Positions 57,001 through 64,000 of a stretch of DNA of 64,000 bases are shown in pieces (position 1 is the first letter of the stretch; every line of letters begins with the position of its first letter). The DNA comes from JAXLYE01 sp046351595 (GTDB lineage Bacteria > Myxococcota_A > Polyangia > Palsa-1104 > JAEUJZ01), in contig JAXLYE010000006.1 of NCBI GenBank assembly GCA_046351595.1, forward strand, positions 372,001 to 436,000. Reading direction: 5' to 3'. The notes beneath the pieces were generated by a model. That model was not told the origin of the DNA, searched no databases, and worked only from the letters and a program-made list of their open reading frames with translations. A program made the translations under genes and the position numbers.

Positions 57001-57166
57001 CGCCGAGCGAGGCCACCGGGCCCAGGGACGCGGTGACGTCGCGGCCGCCCGCGGCCATACCGCCACCGACGCCGGGACCGATTCCCGAGCCCAGGCCCGG
57101 GCCCAGGCCTGGACCCAGTCCTGGAAACGACCGCGACGACGGCGTCGGCGTGCGCAGCGAGCTCAC
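54068..57166 (-). CDS. STAND-type ATPase with C-terminal TPR-like repeats
   Basis: The 1032-residue protein has a Gly/Pro repeat leader (about 15-40: PGLGPGLGPGLG), a small helical domain (about 60-150: AWLQAHLPAICPSPLLG...IERGLPELLDTP) that resembles effector-associated adaptor domains, an ATPase with Walker A GRPGAGKS (196-203) and Walker B VVLVFDGLERL (near 300), a winged-helix-like region and a long helical repeat tail (AEELLTVAQQRAATASERAQ, AAQALHRALQFAGRS, AAALGTALALAGEAGL). Such STAND proteins oligomerise after sensing a signal. No effector enzyme domain is evident. The GTG start at 57166 overlaps the upstream histidine kinase stop (GTGA), so the two are translationally coupled. Confidence 0.8.
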   Translation of the reverse strand: MSSLRTPTPSSRSFPGLGPGLGPGLGSGIGPGVGGGMAAGGRDVTASLGPVASLGALGPRPGDPALQAWLQAHLPAICPSPLLGVLGAGIEVELWRSAPAHWPHIDRAARLVQSASEVGRLRALAQVLLLDEATAEAAIERGLPELLDTPSDDTPVQRVALHQPPITLPAIVPRPEAMAALDRPWHAQARIIALAGRPGAGKSVLLAEWLAERGLLQDEPLASAGLAGLFYWSFTHDPDVPSCLQAAAAMVEALAPPPAEGARRHLPPELPAGSDEAVSQRAVELLIDALGRVPAPVVLVFDGLERLQIEGEPPRAPEPTGSTGSTALAALATLSPLLDERAALPEGEIRDPQLRCLLRSLVLPASGAVVLCTTERPIPSLQPFWRSGYAHVELPPLGLTEGAELLRIAGAPSGGEPDASSRCLETEGHALTLDLLGRYVSAYYQGDVRAVPLHDLPGEGAALERVLRAQFQALSPPHRQLLDLCALLPGPLREAPIAAALRAGAVPPTQLAPAASQYVSQKQLADMVPPADWLQPSLRARLDELCRLGLLRWLPPPHLPQGPDGPDGPDEEERLDMHPAVRALVLHEWCAAHGGAAPRLDTDGAEQSDGPGGDVGLVPTGDAALDLVEQLTFALVRAGHAEVAFALLCHRLGGFQHLVLHLGRPRRLLAVLRHLYPALAAPALGSPRWRRRYALLLLWETESLRLLGQLEAALVTAQRQWPLGSGPLPGSLLRQARLHRMSGRLQQAEELLTVAQQRAATASERAQAAIEMAALMLWHGDAAISLVHLRDAESILREQPGLLRQRLDGISLGAWLLRVHARRALRLGDVTAARALLERSRAASERERSEVDLAQCDVLLGEALRRDGEYDAAAQALHRALQFAGRSGDAEVLVTGGMAQARLRIDTNSYEGAAAALGTALALAGEAGLHCHRVDLLVLRGHLSLRRHDLLAAEQDARDALALACLPGCGYAWGEADALHLLATTLLASRPVHRSPRHGEAVAHLTDELDLRERMFDPTAPEVRWLLRRLRA

Positions 57167-58767
57167 GGGACCCTCGGCAGGGCGACGGTGACGCGGGTGC
57201 CGGGGCGCGCCTTGCGGCCGGGACCGTCGGCGACGCTGCGCTCGGGCAGCGGCGACTCGACGAGCAGCTGGCCGCCGTGCTGCGCGATGATGCTCTTGCA
57301 GATGCCCAGCCCGAGGCCGGTGCCGCGATCGCCCTTGGTCGTGAAGAACGGCTCGAAGATGCGCGGCAGGATGTCGGCCGGGATGCCCTCGCCGTGGTCG
57401 TCGATGAGGATGCGCACGAAGCCGAGGCCACCCGGGCGACCGTCGCGCGCGTGGCCGTCGCCGCCGCTTATTGGATCCGCGGTGACGCGGATGTAGATGG
57501 CGCCACCCGGCGGCGTGGCGTCCAGGGCGTTGCGCAGAAGGTTCAGCACGACCTGCACCAGCTTGTCGCGGTTGACCCGCGCGCGCGCGCCGCAGTCCAG
57601 GTCACGCTCGACGGTGCGCAGCCGGAAAACCGGGTCGAAGCGGAGGATCGACAGCGCCTCCTGCACCGACAGCACGACCTCCTCGGGCGTCAGCTCGATC
57701 GCGGGCTGCGACGCCTGCGCCGGACCGCCCGAGCGCGGCAGCGTGCCGTGGACGCGCGAGAAGTCGCGGATCTCGCCGACGAGGCCGCCCAGGCGCGCGC
57801 GCGCGCTCAAGATGGCGCCGGTGAACAGCCGGATCTCGGCGTCGTCGGGGTAGCGATCGCGGATCAGCTCGGCGTAGCTCAAGACCGAGAGCTGGTTGCC
57901 GATCTCGTGGGCGATGCCCGAGGCGACGCGGCCGACCGCGGCCATGCGCTCGCTCTCGACGAGGCGCTCGTTGGTGGCCTGGATCTGCTGCAGCGCCGCG
58001 GACAGCGCCTCGTTGTTCTGCTGCATCGCCGCGACGGTGCGCCGCAGCGTCGCCACAAGATCGCCGCGCTCGATGGCGTTGCGCACGACGACCAGGATGT
58101 GCTCGCGGTCCCAGGGCTTCTCGACGAACTGGAAGACGCCGCCCTCGTTCAGGGCGCGCACCATCACGCGCTTGTCGGCGTGCGCGGTCAGCAGCACCCG
58201 CACCGTGTCCGGGAACTCGCGCCGCGCCGTCGCCAACAGGCTCACTCCCTCGGCGTCGCGCAGGCGCTGCTCGCACTGCTCGTCGATGATCAATAGCACC
58301 GGCGGCGGCGACTCGCGGTACAGAGCCGCCAGCGCCTCGCCGGCCTGCCCGAAGCTGCGCACCGTGCTGCCCGGCAGCGCCCGCAGCACGCTGACGATGC
58401 GCAGGACCTCGGCCGGATCTTCATCGACCAGATAGATCAGGTGGCTGCTCGGCTCGGCCTGCACCGAGGGCATGGTGCTGACCGAGAGGGCCGGCACCGC
58501 GTCCGCCGACAGCGCGGCGATGGAGTCCGACGACAGCGCCACCGCGGCGCTGGACCGCATCGGGGTCGTCCCGCTCGCCGGACCGGGCCGCTGGCCTTGC
58601 CCGGGCCGCTGGCTGTCGGAGCCGGGGCTGGCCCCCGGGCTCGCACCGTCACGCGGCGTCTCGCCCCAGCCCACGGCTTCGCGCGGCGTCTTGCCCGACG
58701 GCTCACGCCCGGGCCCGTCGCCGGGCTGCGTCGCTGCGACGGGAGTTGGCGGTAGAGAGGACGGCAT
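57163..58767 (-). CDS. Receiver-histidine kinase with N-terminal disordered region
   Basis: The 534-residue protein has a Pro/Gly/Ser-rich leader (1-105), a receiver domain (about 108-235) with LIYLVDEDPAEV, acceptor Asp in VLLIIDEQCEQ and Lys in FQFVEKPWD, a coiled coil, HisKA with GIAHEIGNQLSVLSYAE, and a HATPase (NLLRNALDATPPGG, DDHGEGIPADI, GTGLGLGICKSII). It is soluble. The receiver precedes the kinase, as in kinases that respond to another phosphodonor. The ATG at 58767 has no clear ribosome site. It forms a two-gene operon with the STAND ATPase, so the ATPase could be under two-component control. Confidence 0.87.
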   Translation of the reverse strand: MPSSLPPTPVAATQPGDGPGREPSGKTPREAVGWGETPRDGASPGASPGSDSQRPGQGQRPGPASGTTPMRSSAAVALSSDSIAALSADAVPALSVSTMPSVQAEPSSHLIYLVDEDPAEVLRIVSVLRALPGSTVRSFGQAGEALAALYRESPPPVLLIIDEQCEQRLRDAEGVSLLATARREFPDTVRVLLTAHADKRVMVRALNEGGVFQFVEKPWDREHILVVVRNAIERGDLVATLRRTVAAMQQNNEALSAALQQIQATNERLVESERMAAVGRVASGIAHEIGNQLSVLSYAELIRDRYPDDAEIRLFTGAILSARARLGGLVGEIRDFSRVHGTLPRSGGPAQASQPAIELTPEEVVLSVQEALSILRFDPVFRLRTVERDLDCGARARVNRDKLVQVVLNLLRNALDATPPGGAIYIRVTADPISGGDGHARDGRPGGLGFVRILIDDHGEGIPADILPRIFEPFFTTKGDRGTGLGLGICKSIIAQHGGQLLVESPLPERSVADGPGRKARPGTRVTVALPRVP

Positions 58768-58907
58768 GGCTGGCCGCAGAATACTCGGTTTGGCCCAAGG
58801 CGTATAGCCGCAGAACGGCGCGGCCTGCGTCGCTGAATCCGCCCGCAGCGCCCGGCCCGCACCGGCCTTGCCCGCAAGCGGCCCGTCAGCTTGCTGGCTT
58901 GCCAGCC

Positions 58908-59015
58908 GGCCCGCGCGCCAGGGGCCACCCGACCGGGCCGGCCCGCGCGCCAGGGGCCACCCGACCGGGCCGGCCCGCGCGCCAGGGGCCACCCGACCGG
59001 GCCGGCCCGCGCGAG
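58908..59015. repeat. 32-bp tandem repeat, three identical units plus a partial
   Basis: Units at 58908-58939, 58940-58971 and 58972-59003 are identical, each starting GGCCCGCGCGCCAGGGGCCA and ending GGGCC; a partial fourth follows. It lies 140 bases upstream of the histidine kinase start, in the 530-base gap 58768-59299 between divergent genes. No gene is seen in that gap. A TTGACT at 59208-59213 followed about 15 bases later by GATACC could be part of a promoter for the rightward RsbW-like gene, but the match is weak. Confidence 0.75.
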
Positions 59016-59299
59016 GGTCGCCGCCGGTGTGGCGGTCCTCCCAGGTTTCGGACCGCCTGCGCTGCACCGTCGCTGCACCGTCGCTGGCAAGGCTGCAGAA
59101 CCGCCGAAAGCTGCGAAACCGTCGCTGCGCGCGCCGCGGCCAGGTCGGCTCAGGTCCCCTACAGATCCAACGGATGGACGCCTGAGTACGCTAGGTGCCC
59201 AAAGTCGTTGACTTTCGATCGTGACCCGATACCCTGGTCCAAGCTGGACTTGATATCGTCTTCAGCGCGGTTCAGCGAGGAGCCCCCCTGCAGCCCCCG

Positions 59300-60253
59300 G
59301 TGCCCAGCCAGCGGATCTTGGTCGTTGCCGAAGACCCCGGCCTCCGCGAAAAGATTTCGGCGGCGGTCCAGGCCGGCGGCGGCATCCCCGTCCGCGCGGC
59401 CGGGCTCGCCCACTTGGAGGGGCCGCAGGTCCCGCACCGCCTGATTGTCTACGCCTGGGACGGCAACCCCGAGGGGCTCAAGGCGCTGTCGGCGCGCATC
59501 CGCGACTCGGCGCAGGTGGTCGCGCTGGTGCCGCCCCGCTCGCTGGGCGAGCAGCTGTCGCTGCTGTTCGACTCGCACTGCAACCACGTGATCACCGCGG
59601 ACGAGCGCGGCATGTGGATGCTCCAGGTCACCGTCGGCAAGTTCGTCTCCGGCGACCTGTTCGGGATCGAGAAGTACCTGCCGCCGGGCACCGAGATCCA
59701 CCTGACGCGCCTGCGCGACTACCAGGGCCGGCAGAACGCCATCGACGAGGTGCTCGCCTTCGCCGACAAGGCCGGGGTGCGCCGCCAGGTGCGCCAGTCG
59801 ATTGCCCAGGTCTGCGAAGAGCTGCTGATGAACGCGCTGTATGACGCGCCCATCGATGAGCACGGCCAGCGGGTCTTCGAAAATGTCGACCTCAAAGAGC
59901 GCTTGGAGCGACTGGCACCAAGACCCGTTTCCATTCGGTACGCGATCGTCGATGATCAGTTCGCTGTGGCGGTACGCGACCGGTTCGGGACGCTCGATAA
60001 GGCGACGATCCTGAGGTTCATCGACAAGTGCATCCGCAGCCCGAACCAGATCGACCGCAAGGTCTACGGGGCGGGGCTGGGCCTCTATCTCATCGCCAAC
60101 GCGGCGACGCACTACGTCATCAACATCGCCCCTGGTGTGGCGACCGAGGTGGTGTGCACGTTCGACCGCGGCACGCGCCAGCCCCTGCGCGCCTTGTCCA
60201 TCTTCGTGTACCCCGGGGCTCCGCCCGGGCCCTCGCAGACGAGGACAGGTTAG
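59300..60253 (+). CDS. Receiver-like plus RsbW-like ATPase regulator
   Basis: The 317-residue protein has an N-terminal receiver-like half (about 1-110: RILVVAEDPGLREKISAAV, LIVYAWDGNPEGL, VITADERGMW) lacking a clear acceptor Asp and Lys, and a C-terminal GHKL ATPase of the RsbW/anti-sigma type (QSIAQVCEELLMNALYDAP, FAVAVRDRFGTLDKATI, GAGLGLYLIANAATHYVI). RsbW-like proteins bind sigma factors or phosphorylate anti-anti-sigma proteins. The start is GTG at 59300; AGGAG lies some 16 bases upstream, farther than usual. The stop is followed immediately by the GTG of the kinase gene, so both are coupled. Confidence 0.75.
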   Translation: MPSQRILVVAEDPGLREKISAAVQAGGGIPVRAAGLAHLEGPQVPHRLIVYAWDGNPEGLKALSARIRDSAQVVALVPPRSLGEQLSLLFDSHCNHVITADERGMWMLQVTVGKFVSGDLFGIEKYLPPGTEIHLTRLRDYQGRQNAIDEVLAFADKAGVRRQVRQSIAQVCEELLMNALYDAPIDEHGQRVFENVDLKERLERLAPRPVSIRYAIVDDQFAVAVRDRFGTLDKATILRFIDKCIRSPNQIDRKVYGAGLGLYLIANAATHYVINIAPGVATEVVCTFDRGTRQPLRALSIFVYPGAPPGPSQTRTG

Positions 60254-62977
60254 GTGCTGTCGGGGCGCCTTGGACCATACACGCTTCTTCGTCAGATCGC
60301 AGTAGGGGGGATGGCCGAGATCTACCTGGCCGTCACCCGCGATACCGACCCGCCGCGCCAGCTGGCCATCAAGGTCATCCACGAGCAGAACGCTCAGGAC
60401 CCTGACTTCGTCCGCATGCTCATCGACGAGGCGCGGCTGGCGGTGCAGCTCAAGCACCCCAACATCGTCGCTACGTTCGACCTCGGGCAGGAGGGCCACC
60501 AGTACTACCTGGCGATGGAGTTCGTCGACGGCGCGGACCTGTACAAGATCGAGCAGCGCGCCGCCGACCAGCGCCTGTCGTTCCCGATCCCTCTGTGCGC
60601 GTACATCGCGCGCGAGGTGGCGCGCGGCCTGGACTACGCCCACCGCCTGAAGGACAGCGACGGGCAGCCGATGCACGTCGTGCACCGCGACATCTCGCCG
60701 CAGAACGTCCTTCTGTCGCTGAACGGCGACGTGAAGATCACCGACTTCGGCATCGCCAAGGCGGCGCGCCGCGTCGAGCAGACGCAGGTCGGGGTCATCA
60801 AGGGCAAGTACTACTACATGAGCCCCGAGCAGGCCTCGGGGCAGCCGATCGACGGCCGCACCGACATCTTCGCGACGGGCATCCTTTTGTACGAGATGCT
60901 CGTCGGCGAGATGCTGTACTACGACGAGAACGTCGAGAAGGTGCTGCAGGCCGCGCGCAAGGCCGACATCCCGCCGGTGAGCAAGCGGCGACCGGATACG
61001 CCGCCGGATCTGGAGCGCGTCGTGATGCGCGCGCTGCGCCGCCGGCCCGAGGAGCGCTACGCCAGCGCCGCGGATCTGGCGCAGGCCCTGGAGGACTTCC
61101 TGCGCGCCCACGCGCCGGTCTTCGGTCCGTCCGAGGTCGGCAGCTTCGTCGAGCGGCTCACCGGCGCGCGCGGGCGCCCGCGCAGCTCGGCGGAGCAGAC
61201 CGCGGCCCTGCCGGTGCAGGAGGGCTGGGTCGACAGCTCGACACCGAGCCCGACGATGGGGCTGCCGGCGGACGCGCTCGACGATCTCGGCATCCGCGAC
61301 GACAACAGCCTGATCTTCCGGCGCGAGGCGCTGCCCGGCCGCCGCCCGGGCGGTCGCCGCGACGGGTCGTCCCGGCCGCCGCGCGGCGAGTCCGCCCGAC
61401 GCAGCGCGCCGCCCCGCGGGGATCTGGTCCGCAGCGCCGCCGAGCGCGCCAGCCGCCGCCGCGTCCAGAGCGGGACCATCAACAGCCCCGGCAACGGGCC
61501 CGGCAATGGACCCAGCAACGGGTCCGGCAGCGGCCTTGGTAACGGGCCCGGCGACGGCATGAGCCCGCCGGCGGCCGGCTTCCGCTCGGTGCGGCGCGTC
61601 GACAAGCGCTCGCCCGCGAGCCCGCCCGAGCCACGGGCGGAAGCGGGTCAGCGCCCCGGGCGGGATCGCCACGCGCTCACCCCGAAAGAGGGCTACCGCC
61701 GCGAGCCACCGTCGGGCAGCACGCCCTCGGGGCCGACCGGCGACTGGGCCAACCAGCTCAAGTCCCTGGCCCGGCCCGCGGGCAAGGCTGCGGCCCCCGG
61801 CCCCGGGCTCATGCCCAAGCCCACGGGCGTGTACCCGGCGCTCGACGCGGACCGCGAGGCGGACGTGCTCCTGGCGCTGGCCGGTGAGATGCGCCCGCCG
61901 CCGGTGTCGCTGCCGCGCATCGGCCTGCCCGCCATGCCGGGCCCCGGCGTGCACCCGGCCCTCGCGTCGCAGCGCTCGCTCTCGGAGTCCTACAACGACG
62001 AGGGCGACACCGCGGTGCGCCCGAGCCCCCTGGCCGACCTGCTCAAGGCCTCGCGCCCGACGGACAGCTCGTCCGAGGTGCCGGCGCTGGAGCTGCAGCA
62101 GAACGACGAGGCGTTCACCGAGCCGCCGCTCATCCCGGTCGAGCCCAAGGTCGAGCTGACGCAGGTCGACGCGCCGGCCAGCTCGATGCCGCTGCACAGC
62201 GCCGCCAGCCCCGACCCGGCCGAGGCGGCGGTGTCATCGTCGGCGCAGATCGTCGTCGGCGGCGCGGCGGAGGAGCTGGACCCGATCTCGGCCGAGACGA
62301 CGCAGGAGCGCCTCGAGGCGCCGCCGCCGCGTCCGCCGTCGCTGCCCGGCGTCGGCTCGCGGCCCGAGCTGCCGGCTGACCGCGCCCGGCCGTCGCGCCG
62401 ACGCTGGCTGTACATGCTCAGCGGCATCGGCGGCGCCGTCTTCTCGGCGCTGCTCAGCCTCTACTTCATGGAGCGCCCGGTGCGCCGCAGCGCCGGCGGG
62501 CACGGCGAGACGCCCGCGGATCTGGGGCCGGCGGTCGAGCCCGATGCCGCGGGCCCGGGCGTCGCCGACGTGACCCGCAGACACGTCGACCCCGTCGACC
62601 TCGGCTCGACCCCGGTGGCGGTGGTGCTGTTCGACGCGGGCGTGCCGCGGGCCGGCGCCCATGCGCCCGCCGCTTCCGACGCCAGCGAGGGCGCGGCCAC
62701 CGGCACCGGCCGCGTCCAGCTAAGCTCCAAGCCCGAGGGCGCCGAGGTCTTCTTCGAGAAGCGCCTGCTCGGCACCACGCCGCTTTTGCTGCGCGACCTG
62801 CCGACGGACCGCGACATCAAGCTCGAGCTCAAGCTGACCGGCTTCAAGGCCACCCGCAAGCGCATCCACTGGCGCGGCAAGGACTTCATCGAGGCGACGG
62901 TGCGCATGCGCAGCAAAGACGGCGACGGCGGCGACGCCGACAGCGAGGCCGAGGCTCCCGAGCCAGCCAACAATTGA
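60254..62977 (+). CDS. Ser/Thr protein kinase with C-terminal PEGA domain
   Basis: The 907-residue protein has a full kinase domain: VGGMAEIYLA loop, Lys40 in LAIKV, HRDISPQN (144-151), DFG (164-166), GKYYYMSPEQASG. A long low-complexity region (about 300-700) has Asn/Gly repeats (NGPGNGPSNGSGSG, 61.5 kb) and is probably disordered. A membrane segment at about 719-741 (YMLSGIGGAVFSALLSLYFM) leads to a PEGA domain near 820-890 (VQLSSKPEGAEVFFEKRLLGTTP), which usually lies outside the cytoplasm and binds cell-wall or surface components. The GTG follows directly after the RsbW-like stop. Catalytic residues are intact. Confidence 0.92.
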   Translation: MLSGRLGPYTLLRQIAVGGMAEIYLAVTRDTDPPRQLAIKVIHEQNAQDPDFVRMLIDEARLAVQLKHPNIVATFDLGQEGHQYYLAMEFVDGADLYKIEQRAADQRLSFPIPLCAYIAREVARGLDYAHRLKDSDGQPMHVVHRDISPQNVLLSLNGDVKITDFGIAKAARRVEQTQVGVIKGKYYYMSPEQASGQPIDGRTDIFATGILLYEMLVGEMLYYDENVEKVLQAARKADIPPVSKRRPDTPPDLERVVMRALRRRPEERYASAADLAQALEDFLRAHAPVFGPSEVGSFVERLTGARGRPRSSAEQTAALPVQEGWVDSSTPSPTMGLPADALDDLGIRDDNSLIFRREALPGRRPGGRRDGSSRPPRGESARRSAPPRGDLVRSAAERASRRRVQSGTINSPGNGPGNGPSNGSGSGLGNGPGDGMSPPAAGFRSVRRVDKRSPASPPEPRAEAGQRPGRDRHALTPKEGYRREPPSGSTPSGPTGDWANQLKSLARPAGKAAAPGPGLMPKPTGVYPALDADREADVLLALAGEMRPPPVSLPRIGLPAMPGPGVHPALASQRSLSESYNDEGDTAVRPSPLADLLKASRPTDSSSEVPALELQQNDEAFTEPPLIPVEPKVELTQVDAPASSMPLHSAASPDPAEAAVSSSAQIVVGGAAEELDPISAETTQERLEAPPPRPPSLPGVGSRPELPADRARPSRRRWLYMLSGIGGAVFSALLSLYFMERPVRRSAGGHGETPADLGPAVEPDAAGPGVADVTRRHVDPVDLGSTPVAVVLFDAGVPRAGAHAPAASDASEGAATGTGRVQLSSKPEGAEVFFEKRLLGTTPLLLRDLPTDRDIKLELKLTGFKATRKRIHWRGKDFIEATVRMRSKDGDGGDADSEAEAPEPANN

Positions 62978-63142
62978 CTTCTCCGTCTGCCGCGGCATAT
63001 AGACAGGGAAAGCTCGCCAGTCCGCCGGATGCGCCGGCCCCGGGCCGCACGATACAGGCCCGGGCCCCGGCCCGACGACCCGCCGCTCGCCCCCGGCAGA
63101 CTGGCTCCAAATCGACGACCCGAGATTTCGACAGGAGGATCC

Positions 63143-63436
63143 GTGGCCCGCGTAACCGTAGAAGACTGTCTTGAGCACGTCGACAACCGCTTTGCACTGG
63201 TGATCCTCGCCGCCGAGCGCGCCCGCATGCTGTCGCGCAAGGCGCGGCCGCTGGTCAAGTCGGACAACAAGCCTCCGGTCACCGCCCTGCGCGAGATCGC
63301 CGCCGCCAAGGTCCGCTACCAGGAGAACATCCGCGAGCAGGTGCAGCGCCACCTCGAGGAGATCCGGCAGCGCGGCGCCAAGCCCCCGCTCGGCTCGGAT
63401 GCAGAGCCCGCCGCCGAGCCGCCCAAGGCCGAGTAG
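63143..63436 (+). CDS. rpoZ: RNA polymerase omega subunit
   Basis: The 97-residue protein starts VARVTVEDCLEHVDNRFALV and has the omega core LAAERARMLSRKARPLV and PPVTALREIAAAKV. Omega supports assembly of the beta-prime subunit. The start is GTG at 63143 with ACAGGAGGAT just upstream, which fixes it. The C-terminal 30 residues (EEIRQRGAKPPLG...) are Pro/Ala/Glu-rich and longer than in E. coli relatives. It sits 165 bases after the PEGA kinase gene on the same strand. Confidence 0.9.
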   Translation: MARVTVEDCLEHVDNRFALVILAAERARMLSRKARPLVKSDNKPPVTALREIAAAKVRYQENIREQVQRHLEEIRQRGAKPPLGSDAEPAAEPPKAE

Positions 63437-63503
63437 CCCTCAGTCACGGCGATCGCGACCCCTCGACGCGCCCTCTGCGGCCGCGTTTTTTCGACGGCCA
63501 CAG

Positions 63504-63530
63504 GCGGTCCCGTTCGATAAACGGGGCCGC
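63504..63530. terminator. Strong hairpin between convergent genes
   Basis: An 11-bp stem (GCGGTCCCGTT with AACGGGGCCGC, one wobble pair) encloses a CGATA loop. It lies between rpoZ and the convergent gene at 63567. A T-run (TTTTTT at 63486-63491) precedes rather than follows it on the plus strand, so it is not a classic factor-independent terminator, but its site favours a bidirectional stop. Confidence 0.45.
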
Positions 63531-63566
63531 ACTTCCTCGCCCTGCCCGCCCTGCCCTGTCCCGCGC

Positions 63567-64000
63567 TCAGCCCCAGATCGGCGTCGCCCGCAGCACCGCC
63601 CGCCCGTCGCGGATGTGGACCTGGAAGTCGACGCTGCTGCAGCGGTGCTGGGCGATGATCTCGCTCCGGCTCTGCTCCAGGCGCCGGCGGAACTGATCGA
63701 AGTTCAGTCCCTCGACGGACTCGCTGCAGCGCTCGCGCGCCAGGATGAACTCCTGGTACACGCGGTAGTCGAGCAGCTCGGGATCGGTTTCGCGCTCGCT
63801 GCCATCGCTGCCGGCGACGCGGGTGCGCTCGGTGAAGCTGGTCGTGCGCGTCGGCTCGCCCGACTCGGGCGTCGAGGTCGGCGGCGCCAGCGACGGCCGC
63901 GGCTGCGAGTCGCTCGGGGCCAGCCCCGGCGAGGAGCCCGCCCACGCGGGGATCGACGGCGCCATCGGCTGGCTCGTGGCCGCGCCCGGCGGCAGGCTCG
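63567..64000 (-). CDS. MXAN_5187 C-terminal-type domain protein, partial
   Basis: The frame is open to the window edge, so the 5' end is outside; an ATG at 63965 is possible. The C-terminal part (YRVYQEFILARERCSESVEGLNFDQFRRRLEQSRSEIIAQHRCSSVDFQVHIRDGRAVLRATPIWG) fits the MXAN_5187 C-terminal domain of myxobacterial proteins, with the pattern E-F-x-x-R, F-x-x-x-L, and V-x-F-x-V-x-x-x-D-G-x-x-x-L-x-A. Function is unknown. The upstream residues are Ser/Pro/Thr-rich and probably form a linker after other domains that lie beyond the window. Confidence 0.65.
   Translation of the reverse strand, partial: SLPPGAATSQPMAPSIPAWAGSSPGLAPSDSQPRPSLAPPTSTPESGEPTRTTSFTERTRVAGSDGSERETDPELLDYRVYQEFILARERCSESVEGLNFDQFRRRLEQSRSEIIAQHRCSSVDFQVHIRDGRAVLRATPIWG

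Noticed and set aside
54155..57496. Plus-strand open frame of about 1,110 residues opposite the STAND gene
   Set aside because: Arg/Gln-rich shadow; the minus strand has an intact P-loop ATPase and a coupled start.

Overview
The window is about 64 kb of very GC-rich DNA, apart from a few AT-richer intergenic gaps. It carries the gene types usual in Myxococcota: Hanks-type Ser/Thr kinases (one with a PEGA tail), many hybrid histidine kinases, an MXAN_5187-type C-terminal domain, a four-S1-domain protein next to a DksA-like zinc finger, several lipoproteins, an NRPS and an omega subunit of RNA polymerase. A myxobacterium or close relative is the best reading; genus cannot be fixed from this sequence.

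Left arm (1-12.3 kb): the 3' end of a bacterial alpha-2-macroglobulin gene, a solitary pyruvate dehydrogenase E1 alpha gene, a Cys-rich lipoprotein, a TPR membrane protein, a squalene-epoxidase-like FAD monooxygenase, a 42-bp tandem repeat array, an M15 peptidase, a PAS hybrid histidine kinase, an S1-domain protein plus DksA-like pair, a secreted ChaN/Tiki-like protein and a DMT permease. Next (12.3-18.5 kb) is a lone NRPS gene. Its single adenylation domain is interrupted by two methyltransferases in a row, one PRMT-like and one classical NRPS N-methyltransferase, and several of its catalytic motifs are degenerate. Short palindromic 12-bp repeats lie upstream.

Centre (18.9-46.9 kb): the first 150 residues of a multidomain Ser/Thr kinase stop in the catalytic loop at about 19.35 kb. 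The missing rest of such a kinase (C-lobe, AAA ATPase, TPR-like region, GAF, STAS) begins at the same motif at about 46.93 kb on the same strand. The 27.6 kb between holds an envelope and signalling block: lipoproteins (FN3-like, exported dual-specificity phosphatase, TPR, WAVG-repeat propeller), a receiver protein, a Ser/Thr kinase-TPR operon, a frameshifted DUF4118-type hybrid kinase, an apyrase-like lipoprotein, a bacteriophytochrome-receiver-hybrid kinase operon, a Czc-type tripartite efflux operon, a signal peptidase I and two small proteins. No transposase or integrase was seen.

Right arm (46.9-64 kb): the kinase remainder, itself frameshifted by an 8-bp tandem duplication; an NB-ARC-like protein with a dead P-loop; a propeller-like protein; a convergent receiver-histidine kinase plus STAND ATPase operon; an RsbW-like regulator coupled to a PEGA Ser/Thr kinase; rpoZ; and a partial MXAN_5187-type gene.

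The common theme is signal transduction: two-component, Ser/Thr phosphorylation, STAS/RsbW and STAND modules placed next to envelope sensors. Several intergenic gaps carry short tandem arrays with 7, 11, 12, 21, 32 and 42 bp periods. All names rest on motif recognition by eye; no database search was run.
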